In this document: positions 39,879 through 48,766 of the stretch, in pieces | Layout: every line of letters starts with the position of its first letter | Numbering within the stretch: position 1 is the stretch's first letter | Assembly (NCBI RefSeq): GCF_014651055.1 | Contig: NZ_BMWD01000041.1 | Coordinates: 1 to 53,999 of the forward strand | Reading direction: 5' to 3' | Source: Streptomyces fructofermentans | Lineage (GTDB): Bacteria; Actinomycetota; Actinomycetes; Streptomycetales; Streptomycetaceae | DNA length: 53,999 nt | The notes under the pieces: generated by a model | Databases searched by the model: none | The model's input: the letters and a program-made list of their open reading frames with translations, nothing else | What the model was told of the DNA's origin: nothing | Translations under genes and position numbers: made by a program

Positions 39879-40193
39879 CTACGAGCAGGACCGCTTGAGG
39901 TCCGCCCCGGCGGTGGCACGCGCGGTGCGGGCCAGGTCGGCGAACTGGCCGGCGAGGGTTTCGATGACCTCCGGGCGCAGGCGGTAGTAGGTGAACCTCC
40001 CGCACGGCTCCGTGTCCACGACGCCCGCCTCGCGCAGCACTCTCATGTGGTTGGAGAGGTTCGTCTGCTTCGCGCCGGTCTCCTCCACGAGGTGGGTGGT
40101 GCACAGCGTCTCGCGGGCGAGGAGGGTCACGATCCGGAGCCTGAGCGGGTCGGCCAGAACCCGGACCAGCTCGGCGTCGACTGACGTCATCAT
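39879..40193 (-). CDS. ArsR-family metalloregulator, second copy
   Basis: The protein has 104 residues. LVRVLADPLRLRIVTLLARETLCTTHLVEETGAKQTNLSNHMRVLREAGVVDTEPCGRFTYYRL is the winged helix. Cysteines at ETLC and EPCGR, plus one near the C-terminus (KRSCS), could form the metalloid site, unlike the CVC pair of the other regulator. It is divergent from arsC, with the palindrome ATCAGCC-AA-GGCTGAT between them, and 87 bp upstream of the aquaporin gene on the same strand. Confidence 0.9.
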   Translation of the reverse strand: MMTSVDAELVRVLADPLRLRIVTLLARETLCTTHLVEETGAKQTNLSNHMRVLREAGVVDTEPCGRFTYYRLRPEVIETLAGQFADLARTARATAGADLKRSCS

Positions 40194-40209
40194 GGACTGA
40201 TACTTTCAC

Positions 40210-40225
40210 ATCAGCCAAGGCTGAT
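40210..40225. promoter_or_regulatory. ArsR operator between arsR2 and arsC
   Basis: ATCAGCC-AA-GGCTGAT, a 7+2+7 palindrome 17 bp from the arsR2 start. Related half-sites (CTGATAC before and after) flank it. Confidence 0.7.
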
Positions 40226-40293
40226 ACCAGCCTGTGCTGACCTGTTCTCCGGTGTGCGGGGGGCCGTCAGCCGCCCGCCCCGAAGGAGGAACG

Positions 40294-40713
40294 ATGCCCG
40301 CCTCGCCGCCGCTCCCGTCCGTGCTGTTCGTCTGCGTCCACAACGCGGGCCGCTCCCAGATGGCCGCCGGCTTCCTGCGCCACCTCGCCGGCGACCGCGT
40401 CGAGGTCCGCTCCGCCGGCTCCGCGCCCGGCGACGGGGTCAACCCCTCCGCCGTCGCCGCGATGGCCGAGCTCGGCATCGACATCTCCGACCAGCGGCCG
40501 AAGGTCCTCACTCCCGAAACCGCCCGGGCCAGCGACTACATCATCACGATGGGCTGCGGCGACGCCTGCCCCTACTTCCCCGGCAAGACCTACCTCGACT
40601 GGCAGCTCGACGACCCCGCCGGACAGGGCGTCGAAGCCGTCCGGCCCATCCGCGACGAGATCCGAACCCTCATCGAGGGCCTGATCGCCGAGATCGACGC
40701 CAAGAAGGCGTGA
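40294..40713 (+). CDS. arsC: Arsenate reductase, low-molecular-weight phosphatase fold
   Basis: The protein has 139 residues from ATG 40294 behind AAGGAGGA. The P-loop VLFVCVHNAGRSQMAAGFLRHL has the nucleophile in CVHNAGRS (CX5R type). RSAGSAPGDGVNPSAVAAMAELGIDIS and IITMGCGDACPYFPGKTYLDWQLDDP are as in actinobacterial ArsC, where mycothiol and mycoredoxin usually complete the cycle. It reduces arsenate to arsenite, the form exported by the island. The control is probably the second ArsR. Confidence 0.93.
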   Translation: MPASPPLPSVLFVCVHNAGRSQMAAGFLRHLAGDRVEVRSAGSAPGDGVNPSAVAAMAELGIDISDQRPKVLTPETARASDYIITMGCGDACPYFPGKTYLDWQLDDPAGQGVEAVRPIRDEIRTLIEGLIAEIDAKKA

Positions 40714-41232
40714 CCGGACGGGCGATGACCCCCAGCCGCCCGCCCCATGCCCGACCGCTCCCACGCCCGGCTGCCTGCATGCCCGCCCGGCCGCTCCCAC
40801 GCCCGGCTGGCTGCCTGCATGCCCGCCCGGCCGTTGCCGCCGAGGCGGAACGCGCGCGGCAGGGAGCGGGCGTCCACTGCCGCCGCCCGCGGTCCCGCCC
40901 TCAGGTCCCCGTCCTCAGGTCCCGCCCACGGGGCGCAGCCCGCGACGAGCCGGCCCATCGCGATCGGCGGTCCCACCGACCCCGCCCGGCACGCCCGGTG
41001 ATCCCCCGGTCGGCTCGTGGCACGCCCGTGGCGCCGGCCCTTCGGCGCGGGACCAGCCCCTCCGGCGCGGGGCCGAACCGTCCGCGGCGGGACCACCTCT
41101 CCGGCCCCGCCCTTGTGGCGCGAGGCCGGATCTCCGGCGCGGGCCGGCCCGTTCGGTGCGGGGCCGGAACCGCCCTCCGCTCCCCCTCGACCGGCACGGC
41201 CGGTCACAAGCGCCCGTCGGCATGATTGACTC
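40714..41232. other. Intergenic region with a direct repeat
   Basis: No credible gene. A 36-bp unit beginning CCGCTCCCACGCCCGG (40755-40790) recurs at 40791-40830 with a 4-base insertion. From 40985 to 41200 short motifs such as ggcgcgg recur. The open frames are compositional. Confidence 0.5.
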
Positions 41233-41255
41233 ACGGGCGATCATTGATCGCCCGT
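41233..41255. promoter_or_regulatory. 23-bp palindrome upstream of the PAP2 gene
   Basis: Perfect 11-bp arms ACGGGCGATCA and TGATCGCCCGT around one base, 62 bp before the PAP2 start codon. It is a likely operator; a terminator with a one-base loop would be sterically poor. A second inverted element, TCGCGA-N6-TCGCGA, lies at the start codon (about 41333-41350). Confidence 0.55.
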
Positions 41256-41316
41256 CCTCGCCGGGTTCGTACGGAGATGAGCGATTCGGCCACAAACCAA
41301 CAAAGCGACCTGACAA

Positions 41317-42666
41317 GTGAAATCTGATATATCGCGAATATTGTCGCGAACGGACGGCAGACCGGTGTTCGCCGCGCTGCGCCGGCCGCGGGTGCTGCTG
41401 TGGGCGGCGGCCGGTGTGGCGACCCTCGGGTTCCTCATCGCGCTGGAGAGCGCCGCGCGCCGCTACGGCCTGCCGGGGCCGATCACCAACCTGGCGAGCG
41501 AGGTGGTCCTCGCCCCGCATTCCGGGCCGCTGCTGTACGCCGGCCTGGCACTGACCATGGTGGTGCTGACCTGGCGGCAGCGGTTCATCGCGCTGGGGAC
41601 CGCGATCGGCATCGACTGCGTCTTCTTCCTCGTGCGGTGGGCCCTCGACGCCGACATGAACTTCGGCAACGGCGCCCTGTGGGTCCTGCTGGGCTGCGCG
41701 GTCGTGGCACTCACCCGCCGTACCGGACAGGAACGCGTGCTGCTCCTCAAGGGCGCGGGCCTGGGCATGCTGCTGGTGGCCGGCCACAAGACCGGCGACA
41801 CCTGGCTGCTCATCACCTCCAAGACCCGCCCCTCGGTGCTCGACCCGTACGTGGCGACCGCCGATCACGCGCTGGGCAACCCCTCGTGGCTGGCGGGCCG
41901 GCTCGTCGAGGCCACCGACCCGGTCGGCTTCCACATCCTGTACTGGGTCTACGGCCAGCTCCCGCTCGCCGCGGCCGTCTTCGCGCTGTACCAGCTGCGC
42001 CACGTGGCCGTCGAGCGCCGCTTCCCGGGCCACCACCTGGTGCGCACCTTCCTGGTGATCGGCCTGCTCGGGCCGGGCATCTACATGCTGTTCCCGGTGG
42101 TCGGCCCGATCTTCGCCTACGGCGCCGACGGCGGGCACTGGGCGGTGGCCGACGTGTGGCCGAACACGCCGCCGCCGCTCACGGCCCCGCACCCGATCCC
42201 CTTCGACGAGATCACCCCCCGCAACTGCATGCCCAGCCTGCACACGGCGTGGGCGACCGCGATCTTCCTCCATTCCCGCAAGGGGTCGCGGGCCCTGCGG
42301 TACCTGGGCGCGTTCTGGCTGACCGCCACGCTCACCGCGACGCTGGGATTCGGCTACCACTACGGCGTGGACCTCATCGCCGGCGTGGTGTTCACGCTCA
42401 CCATCGACGCCGCGATGCGCGCCTTCGACCGCGGCTGGGACCGGTCGGCCGTCCTGCTGGTCGCCTACGGCACGACCGTCTTCGGCCTGCTCCTGGCCTC
42501 CTACCGCTACCTGCCGACCGAGATGGCCCGACACCCCTGGTTCTACGGGCCCCTTCTGCTGCTCGCGATGGCGTCGGTGATCCGGGGCTACATGCGGACC
42601 ACCCGGGCACGCGACGCCGGGCCCGCACCGGCGCTGCAGCCGGAGCCGCAGCCCGAACTCGTCTGA
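41317..42666 (+). CDS. PAP2-superfamily membrane phosphatase/phosphotransferase
   Basis: The protein has 449 residues, with about 10-11 membrane segments. The phosphatase motifs are RNCMPSLHTAWATAIFL and GYHYGVDLIAGVVF in the second half, corresponding to PSGH and the SR-x5-H-x3-D-like third motif; the His and Asp of HYGVD are present. This resembles the Aur1/Ipt1-like (inositolphosphorylceramide synthase-type) branch, which transfers phosphoryl-alcohol groups between lipids. The substrate is unknown. Confidence 0.85.
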   Translation: MKSDISRILSRTDGRPVFAALRRPRVLLWAAAGVATLGFLIALESAARRYGLPGPITNLASEVVLAPHSGPLLYAGLALTMVVLTWRQRFIALGTAIGIDCVFFLVRWALDADMNFGNGALWVLLGCAVVALTRRTGQERVLLLKGAGLGMLLVAGHKTGDTWLLITSKTRPSVLDPYVATADHALGNPSWLAGRLVEATDPVGFHILYWVYGQLPLAAAVFALYQLRHVAVERRFPGHHLVRTFLVIGLLGPGIYMLFPVVGPIFAYGADGGHWAVADVWPNTPPPLTAPHPIPFDEITPRNCMPSLHTAWATAIFLHSRKGSRALRYLGAFWLTATLTATLGFGYHYGVDLIAGVVFTLTIDAAMRAFDRGWDRSAVLLVAYGTTVFGLLLASYRYLPTEMARHPWFYGPLLLLAMASVIRGYMRTTRARDAGPAPALQPEPQPELV

Positions 42667-42729
42667 GGCACGACGGGGCACAGCGTCGGCACCGGCATCC
42701 GCGTCGGCGTCGGCGTCGGCCTGGGCGTC

Positions 42730-42766
42730 GGGAGGGGTTTCCGGGTGGGTCCGGGAACCCCTCCCC
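42730..42766. terminator. Hairpin between convergent PAP2 and GH13 genes
   Basis: Arms of GGGAGGGGTTTCC with one mismatch around an 11-base loop, ending 4 bp before the stop of the leftward GH13 gene. It may serve both genes. Confidence 0.65.
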
Positions 42767-42770
42767 CGGT

Positions 42771-44426
42771 TCAGTGCGCCAGCCACACCGCCGTGTCGGA
42801 CGGGAGGCGGCCGTCCTCCAGCGGCCCGCCGGCCAGCAGTACGGCGCGGTGCGCGGGGAGTTCCACCGGATGCGGGGACAGGTTGACCACGCAGCGAAAG
42901 CCGGGGTCGCGGCGGAAGGAGAGCACGTCGCTGCCGGGTTCGCTCTCCCAGGAGAGCGAGCCGTCGCCGAGTGCGGGCTCGGCGCGGCGGATGCGCAGCG
43001 CCTCGCGGTAGAGCGCCAGCATCGAGGACGGGTCCTGCTCCTGCGCCGCGGCGGTCAGCGACTTCCACGCCTGCGGCTGCGGCAGCCACGTACCGGAGCC
43101 CTCGGGGCCGAATCCGAACGGCGGGGTGTCCCCGTCCCACGGCAGGGGGACGCGGCAGCCGTCGCGGCCCCGGTCGGTGTGCCCGGAGCGCTGCCACGTG
43201 GGGTCCTGGAGCAGGTCCTCGGGCAGGTCCTCCACCTCCCACAGGCCCAGCTCCTCGCCCTGGTACAGGTAGGCGCTGCCGGGCAGGGCGAGGGTGAGCA
43301 GCGCGGCGGCACGGGCCCGTTTCGTGCCCAGGTCCAGGTCCGCGGGGTGGGTGAGGTCGGACAGCGAGCGCAGTGGTCCGTCCGGCTGGGGCCGGGCGTA
43401 GCGGGAGACGTGCCGGGCCACGTCGTGGTTGGAGAGCACCCAGGTGGCGGGGGCGGCGACCCGGCTGAGCGCCCCCAGGGACGAGTCGATCACCTGCCGC
43501 AGCCGGTCGGGCCGCCACGGTGTCATCAGGTAGTCGAAGTTGAAGGCCGTGTGGAGTTCGCCGGGCCGTACGTAGCGGGCCAGCCGTTCGGGTGCCCCCG
43601 TCCACGCCTCGGCGACGAAGACGCGGGGTTCGTCGTAGGTGTCGGCGACGGCCCGCCAGCCCTGGAAGATCTCGTGGACCTCCTCGCGGTCCCAGTGCGG
43701 GTGGTCCTCGCGGGTGGCGCCCTCCAGCAGCTTGCCGTCCAGCGAGCCGAGGTCCGGCAGGCCGGGGGCCTTGACGAGACCGTGTGCGACGTCGATGCGC
43801 ACGCCGTCCACACCCCGGTCGAACCAGAAGCGCAGGATGGACTCGAACTCGGTGCGGACCTTGGGGTTGTCCCAGTTCAGGTCGGGCTGCTCGGGGGCGA
43901 ACAGGTGCAGGTACCAGGGTCCGGGTGAGCCGTCGGCCTCGGTGATCCGGGTCCAGGCGGGTCCGCCGAACACGCTGCGCCAGTCGTTGGGGGGCTCCTC
44001 GCCGCGCGGGCCGCGCCCGGGACGGAAGATGTAGCGCTGCCGGGCGTCGGACCCGGGTCCCTGGGCCAGTGCCCGGCGGAACCAGGCGTGCGCGGTCGAG
44101 GTGTGGTTCGGGACGATGTCGATGATCAGGCGCAGGCCGTGCCCGTGGACCTCGTCGAGCAGGGCCTGCGCGTCGTCGAGCGTGCCGAAGAGCGGGTCGA
44201 TGTCCCGGTAGTCGGCGACGTCGTAGCCGCCGTCGGCCATCGGGGACGGGTACCAGGGGGTGATCCACAGCGCGTCGACGCCCAGGGCGACCAGGTGCGG
44301 CAGGCGCCGGCGCAGGCCCGCGAGGTCACCGATGCCGTCGCCGTCACCGTCGGCGAAACTGCGCAGGTACACCTGGTAGATGACGGCGTCACGCCACCAG
44401 TCGGCGCGGGCGCGGGCGGAGTCCAT
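42771..44426 (-). CDS. GH13 alpha-glucosidase (oligo-1,6-glucosidase-like)
   Basis: The protein has 551 residues. The (beta/alpha)8 barrel starts WWRDAVIYQVYLRSFADGDGDGIGDLAGLRRRL. DIVPNHTS (region I), GVRIDVAHG (region II, nucleophile Asp), VFVAEAW (region III, acid/base Glu) and VLSNHDVARH (region IV) are all visible, so it should be active. The product acts on alpha-glucosidic oligosaccharides in the cytoplasm; no signal peptide is present. It is third in a leftward run LLM flavoprotein, GH13, GH13, separated from the second by a large hairpin. Confidence 0.92.
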   Translation of the reverse strand: MDSARARADWWRDAVIYQVYLRSFADGDGDGIGDLAGLRRRLPHLVALGVDALWITPWYPSPMADGGYDVADYRDIDPLFGTLDDAQALLDEVHGHGLRLIIDIVPNHTSTAHAWFRRALAQGPGSDARQRYIFRPGRGPRGEEPPNDWRSVFGGPAWTRITEADGSPGPWYLHLFAPEQPDLNWDNPKVRTEFESILRFWFDRGVDGVRIDVAHGLVKAPGLPDLGSLDGKLLEGATREDHPHWDREEVHEIFQGWRAVADTYDEPRVFVAEAWTGAPERLARYVRPGELHTAFNFDYLMTPWRPDRLRQVIDSSLGALSRVAAPATWVLSNHDVARHVSRYARPQPDGPLRSLSDLTHPADLDLGTKRARAAALLTLALPGSAYLYQGEELGLWEVEDLPEDLLQDPTWQRSGHTDRGRDGCRVPLPWDGDTPPFGFGPEGSGTWLPQPQAWKSLTAAAQEQDPSSMLALYREALRIRRAEPALGDGSLSWESEPGSDVLSFRRDPGFRCVVNLSPHPVELPAHRAVLLAGGPLEDGRLPSDTAVWLAH

Positions 44427-44470
44427 CGGCTTCTCCTGGCGGCGGGCTGGGCGAACGGCCTGGTCGTGCC

Positions 44471-44512
44471 GTGCACCCCGGCGGCCGGCAGCGGCCGGGC
44501 GCCGGGGTGCAC
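44471..44512. terminator. Hairpin between the two GH13 genes
   Basis: Perfect 13-bp arms GTGCACCCCGGCG and complement, with a GC-rich 16-base loop that can pair further. It lies 34 bp after the upstream gene's stop codon and 44 bp before the next start, so it may terminate or attenuate the operon, or protect the upstream mRNA. Confidence 0.6.
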
Positions 44513-44546
44513 GATCACGTCAGGAGCCTTCCCGGCGGGCGCGGGG

Positions 44547-46247
44547 TCAGTCGCGGGCCACACGTTCGGGGTCGTCCGCCTGGGTGCCGATGCGCAGCCA
44601 CCGGTAGCCGTAGGCGGGCAGCTGGACGGGGAGCAGGCCGTCGTCGGGCACCGTGAGGCCGGCGTGGTCCTCGTCGAGCAGGTCCGTCAGCCTGCTGCCG
44701 GGTCCGGTTCCGGGCACCCGCAGCCGTACGGTGAGCGGCCGGCCCGCGAAGTTGTGCACGGCCAGCACGCCGGCGTCGGTGGTGCGGCCGATGTGCGCCA
44801 GCACGGCGCGCTCCCCCGTCTCCAGCAGGCGGTACTCGCCCCAGGCCAGCTCGGGGGCCTCCCGGTAGCGCTCGGCGAACAGCCGGATGCGGCTCAGCAG
44901 CGAGTGGGGGTCGCGGCTCTGGTCGTAGACGTTGACCTTCCGGGGTGCGTACGCGCCGTCCGCCAGTGGGTTGGGGAAGGTGTCCGGGGCGGCGGTGGAG
45001 AAGCCGGCGCCCTCCTGCGGGGTCCACTGCATGGGGGTGCGGACGGCCTGGCGGCCCTCGGCGGCCAGGTTCTCCCCCATGCCGATCTCCTCGCCGTAGA
45101 AGAGCACGGGGGTGCCGGGCAGGGTGAACAGGAGGCTGTAGGCGAGTTCGACGCGGCGCCGGTCGCCGCCGACCATGGGGGGCAGCCTGCGGCGCAGTCC
45201 CCGGTCGTAGAGTTGCATGTCCTTGTCGGGGCCGAAGGACGCGAACACCTCGGCGCGTTCGTCGTCGGTGAGTTTGTCGAGGGTGAGCTCGTCGTGGTTG
45301 CGCACGAACGTGGCCCAGTGCGCGTCGCGCGGGGCGGCGGGGCGTTCGCGCAAGGCGCCGGCCAGCGGCCCGGCGTCCTCGCGTGCCATCGACAGGTACA
45401 TCCGCTGCATTCCGACGAAGTCGAAGCACAGGGTGAGTTCGTCGCCGCGGTCCGCGTCGGGGTCGCCGAAGAACCGGGCGAGGTCGTCGTAGGGCAGGTT
45501 GACCTCGCCGAGCAGGATCGACTCGCCGTTGCGGCGGCCGAGGAAGGCGCGCAGGTCGGCCAGGTAGTCGTGCGGGTCCGGCAGCTTGTCGGCGTCGTCC
45601 TGCCCGGCGGTCTCCAGGAGGAAGGGCACCGCGTCGACGCGGAATCCGGACAGTCCGAGCTGGGTCCAGAAGCCCATGACGCGGGCGATCTCGTCGCGCA
45701 CCTCGGGGTTGGCGACGTTGAGGTCGGGCTGCTGCTTGTAGAAGCGGTGCAGGTAGTACTGGCCGCTTCCCTCGTCGTACTCCCACAGGCTGTCCTCCGC
45801 GTCGGGGAAGACCACGCCCCGCGGGCCGTCCTCGGGCGGCTCGTCCTGCCAGACGTACCAGTCGCGGTGGACGGAGTCCCGGCCGGAGCGGGCGTCCTTG
45901 AACCAGGGGTGGTCCTGGGAGGTGTGGTTGACGACGAGGTCGGCGATCACGCGGATGCCGCGGTCCTTGGCGGTGCGGACGAACTCGGTGAAGTCGCCGA
46001 GGGTGCCCAGGCGGGGGTCGACACCGTAGAAGTCCGTGATGTCGTAGCCGTCGTCGCGTTCACGTGTCGGGTAGAAGGGCATCAGCCACACGCACGTCAC
46101 GCCCAGGCGCACCAGGTGGTCGACGCGCTGCGTGAGGCCGGCGAAGTCGCCGGTCCCGTCGCCGTTGCCGTCCTGGTAGGTCTCGACGTCCAGGCAGTAC
46201 ACCACCGCGTTCTTCCACCACAGGTCGGAGGTGAGGGTCAGACGCAC
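44547..46247 (-). CDS. GH13 alpha-amylase-family enzyme, trehalose-synthase-like
   Basis: The protein has 566 residues from GTG 46247. It begins WWKNAVVYCLDVETYQDGNGDGTGDFAGLTQRVDHL. Regions I-IV are DLVVNHTS, GFRVDAVPF, ILLGEVNLP (acid/base Glu) and FVRNHDELTLDKL. The VGMQRMYLSMAREDAGPLAGAL helix and FFGDPDADRGDELTLCFDF are typical of the trehalose synthase/maltosyltransferase-like branch. It overlaps the stop of the upstream LLM gene by 10 bp. The reaction is probably maltose/trehalose interconversion or a glucan hydrolysis, but not proven. Confidence 0.85.
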   Translation of the reverse strand: MRLTLTSDLWWKNAVVYCLDVETYQDGNGDGTGDFAGLTQRVDHLVRLGVTCVWLMPFYPTRERDDGYDITDFYGVDPRLGTLGDFTEFVRTAKDRGIRVIADLVVNHTSQDHPWFKDARSGRDSVHRDWYVWQDEPPEDGPRGVVFPDAEDSLWEYDEGSGQYYLHRFYKQQPDLNVANPEVRDEIARVMGFWTQLGLSGFRVDAVPFLLETAGQDDADKLPDPHDYLADLRAFLGRRNGESILLGEVNLPYDDLARFFGDPDADRGDELTLCFDFVGMQRMYLSMAREDAGPLAGALRERPAAPRDAHWATFVRNHDELTLDKLTDDERAEVFASFGPDKDMQLYDRGLRRRLPPMVGGDRRRVELAYSLLFTLPGTPVLFYGEEIGMGENLAAEGRQAVRTPMQWTPQEGAGFSTAAPDTFPNPLADGAYAPRKVNVYDQSRDPHSLLSRIRLFAERYREAPELAWGEYRLLETGERAVLAHIGRTTDAGVLAVHNFAGRPLTVRLRVPGTGPGSRLTDLLDEDHAGLTVPDDGLLPVQLPAYGYRWLRIGTQADDPERVARD

Positions 46248-47242
46248 TGGTACTCCTTGGCCGTGGCGGGCAGCGGGCGGGTGACGTCGAGCCGTGGCAG
46301 CACCTCGGAGGCGAACGTGTCGATGAACGGGCCCTGTTCGCGGCCCACGTGGTGCAGCATCACCGCGTCGAAGCCGAGTTCCGCGTACTCCTGGAGCCAG
46401 GCGGTGTGCCGGCCGAGGTCCGAGGAGACGTTGACCGTGCGCGCCACCTGCTCGGGCGTGACGTGCTCGCTGACGATGTCGAACAGTTCCGCCGAGTCCA
46501 GGTCCCAACTGGCGGGCGGTGCGTGCACGTTGGTGCGCCACTGGTCGTGTGCCAGCGCCAGGGCCTCGTCCTCGTCGGGCGCCCAGCTCAGGTGCGCCTG
46601 GAGGTGCAGGGGGCCGCGGCCGCCCGCGTCGCGGTACGCGTCGATGATCTCGCGCAGCCGTTCACGCGGGGCGTTGACCGTGATGAGGCCGTCCGCCCAC
46701 TGGGCGCAGCGGGCCGCGGTGGCCGTGCTGCAGGCGGCTCCGATCAGCGGGGGCACGGCGGGCGGCAGCGTCCACAGCCGGGCCCGGTCGACGGTGATCA
46801 GCCCGTCGTGGCTCACCTCCTCCCCCCGCAGCAGCGCGCGGATGACGTCGACGCACTCCAGAAGCCGTGCGTCGCGTACGTCCTTGCGGGGCCAGGGAGC
46901 CCCGGTGATGTGCTCGTTGGAGGCCTCGCCGCTGCCGAGCGCCACCCAGAACCGGCCCGGGAACATGGACGCGAGGCCGGCGACCGCCTGGGCGACGATC
47001 GCGGGGTGGTAGCGCTGGCCCGGCGCGTTCACCACGCCGAACGGCATCCGGCTGGTGGCCTGGAGGGCGGCGCCGAGCCACGACCAGGCGAATCCGGACT
47101 CCCCCTGGCGGACGCTCCACGGGGAGAAGTGGTCCGAGCACATGGCGGCGGTGAAGCCCGCGCGTTCGGCTCGCACCGCGGCGTCGAGGAGGTCCGCGGG
47201 CGGGATCTGCTCGTGCGAGGCGTGCAGTCCATAGACAGTCAT
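46238..47242 (-). CDS. LLM-class flavin-dependent oxidoreductase (TIGR03885-like)
   Basis: The protein has 334 residues. The bacterial luciferase-like barrel shows MTVYGLHASHEQIPPADLLDAAVRAERAGFTAAMCSDHFSPWS, then GRFWVALGSGEASNEHITG and ARLLECVDVIRALLRGEEVSHDGLITVDRARLWTLP. FMN or F420 may be the cofactor. Homologues of this branch lie beside trehalose-synthase-like GH13 genes, as here, and translational overlap with that gene suggests a joint function. It is divergent from the ECF sigma gene. Confidence 0.88.
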   Translation of the reverse strand: MTVYGLHASHEQIPPADLLDAAVRAERAGFTAAMCSDHFSPWSVRQGESGFAWSWLGAALQATSRMPFGVVNAPGQRYHPAIVAQAVAGLASMFPGRFWVALGSGEASNEHITGAPWPRKDVRDARLLECVDVIRALLRGEEVSHDGLITVDRARLWTLPPAVPPLIGAACSTATAARCAQWADGLITVNAPRERLREIIDAYRDAGGRGPLHLQAHLSWAPDEDEALALAHDQWRTNVHAPPASWDLDSAELFDIVSEHVTPEQVARTVNVSSDLGRHTAWLQEYAELGFDAVMLHHVGREQGPFIDTFASEVLPRLDVTRPLPATAKEYQCV

Positions 47243-47468
47243 GCCGCAGCGGGTGCCCCTGCTGGCGCACCTCAACATGGACGGGACCGGTCGGGATCCC
47301 GAAACCCGTTGCACGCCCGCGCACTTGACCCGCGGCGGGCGCCGCTCCGGCCGCAGACGCCCACCGCACCGGGTGGCACGGCCGCACCCCCCGGCCGGTC
47401 CTGTAACGCGCGGCCCGCCGCCGACCAAGTAGGAGTGACAGCACGAACGACGACGAGAGGGACGTACG

Positions 47469-48176
47469 TTGGCACCGGACACGACAGACCGGGACCCGCC
47501 GCCGGGAGGAACGTACGACCCCGCGGCGTTCGAGATCTTCTACCGCCGCCATGTCGAGGCCGTCACACGGTTCATGGCCCGGCGGGTCGGTGATCCGCAC
47601 ACCGTCGCGGACCTGACCGCCGAGACCTTCCTCCGCGTGATCGACTCCTCCCGCGCCTACCGGCCCGACCTCGGGACCGAGGCGGCCTGGCTGTACGGCA
47701 TCGCCCGCAACGTCGCGGCGGCCGAGGCGCGGCGCAGTGCGCGCCGGCACGTGCTCGGCAGCCGTATCGCCGGCCGGCGGCTGCTGGACGGCGACGACAT
47801 CGGCCGGCTGGAGGAGAAGCTCGACGCCGAGCAGGCGGGGCGCCGGGCCCTGGCCGCGATGGACGGGCTGCCCGACGGGGAGCGCGCGGTGATGGAACTC
47901 GTCGCCGTCGACCAACTCACCGTCTCCGAGGCCGCCGAAGCCCTCGGGATACGCCGGGTCACCGCCCGGGTGCGGCTGCACCGGGCCCGCAGGTCGCTGC
48001 GCGGCGCGGGCATCGGGACCGCCGACGCAGCCGCCGACACAGCCGCCGGCACCGGGGCCGCGGACACGGGGGCTGCGGTCGCCGCGCGCGGCCCGGGGGA
48101 CGTGCCCGGCGCCCGGCGGGCGCCGCACCCGACGACGGATCGGGCCGGCATCACCTACGTACGGGGAGAAGCATGA
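47469..48176 (+). CDS. ECF-type RNA polymerase sigma factor
   Basis: The protein has 235 residues from TTG 47469 behind GAGAGGGA. Region 2: FYRRHVEAVTRFMARRVGDPHTVADLTAETFLRVIDSSRAYRPD...AAWLYGIARNVAAAEAR. Region 4: MDGLPDGERAVMELVAVDQLTVSEAAEALGIRRVTARVRLHRARRSLR. A variable Ala/Gly/Asp-rich C-terminal tail of about 45 residues follows. It is coupled by a 4-bp overlap to a single-pass membrane protein that may regulate it. Target promoters are unknown. Confidence 0.92.
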   Translation: MAPDTTDRDPPPGGTYDPAAFEIFYRRHVEAVTRFMARRVGDPHTVADLTAETFLRVIDSSRAYRPDLGTEAAWLYGIARNVAAAEARRSARRHVLGSRIAGRRLLDGDDIGRLEEKLDAEQAGRRALAAMDGLPDGERAVMELVAVDQLTVSEAAEALGIRRVTARVRLHRARRSLRGAGIGTADAAADTAAGTGAADTGAAVAARGPGDVPGARRAPHPTTDRAGITYVRGEA

Positions 48177-48766
48177 ACACGAAGACATTCGAGGACCGTC
48201 TCCTGGACGAACTCACCCGGGAGATCCTGCTCAGGCCCGACCGGCCGCCGCAGCCCGCCCCCCGCCGCAGGGCCGCTCCCCGGCGGGCCCTGGTCGCCCT
48301 CGCCGCGTGCACCGCCGTGGCGGGCGTCGTCGTCGCCCTGCCGTCGGCGACGGGCGGATCCGAGGCGTACGCCATCGAGCACAACCCGGACGGCAGCGTC
48401 ACCCTGCGCCTGGGAGAACTCGCGCCACCCAGCGCACAGCAGCAGAAGGAGGTGGCCGAGCGGCTGCGCGCCGCGGGCGTCCACGTGAGCATCGACAACC
48501 CCAGGAGCGGCTACGTCTGCGCGCAGCCGCGCGGCCGGAGCGTCCTTGTCGACGTGGTGAAGACGCCGTCCGGCGATCCCGACGATCCCGGCGAGACCTG
48601 GAGGTTCACCATGACGCTGCATCCCGGGGACACCCTGGCCTGGGAGAACCCGCAACCGGTCAAGGGCGGGGTGAGCGCGGCCTCGAGCATCTACGCGTCC
48701 AGGGGGAAGATGAAGCCCTGCCGTGAAGTGCCGGTCAAGGCGCCTCCCGTCACGGGCCTCCGGTAG
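48173..48766 (+). CDS. Single-pass membrane partner of the ECF sigma factor
   Basis: The protein has 197 residues. A cytoplasmic N-terminus (MNTKTFEDRLLDELTREILL), a basic/proline linker, one membrane segment (ALVALAACTAVAGVVVALPSA) and an extracytoplasmic domain (HNPDGSVTLRLGELAPPSAQQQKEVAERLRAAGVHV...LVDVVKTPSGD) resemble the CU044_5270-type proteins linked to actinobacterial ECF sigma genes. The overlap with the sigma gene (ATGA) suggests an anti-sigma or sensor role; the cytoplasmic part lacks the standard zinc anti-sigma motif. Confidence 0.8.
   Translation: MNTKTFEDRLLDELTREILLRPDRPPQPAPRRRAAPRRALVALAACTAVAGVVVALPSATGGSEAYAIEHNPDGSVTLRLGELAPPSAQQQKEVAERLRAAGVHVSIDNPRSGYVCAQPRGRSVLVDVVKTPSGDPDDPGETWRFTMTLHPGDTLAWENPQPVKGGVSAASSIYASRGKMKPCREVPVKAPPVTGLR

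Noticed and set aside
40915..44268. 1117-codon minus-strand frame spanning the PAP2 and GH13 genes
   Set aside because: It is antisense to the PAP2 gene and out of frame with the GH13 gene. Composition is Arg/Pro/Gly noise.
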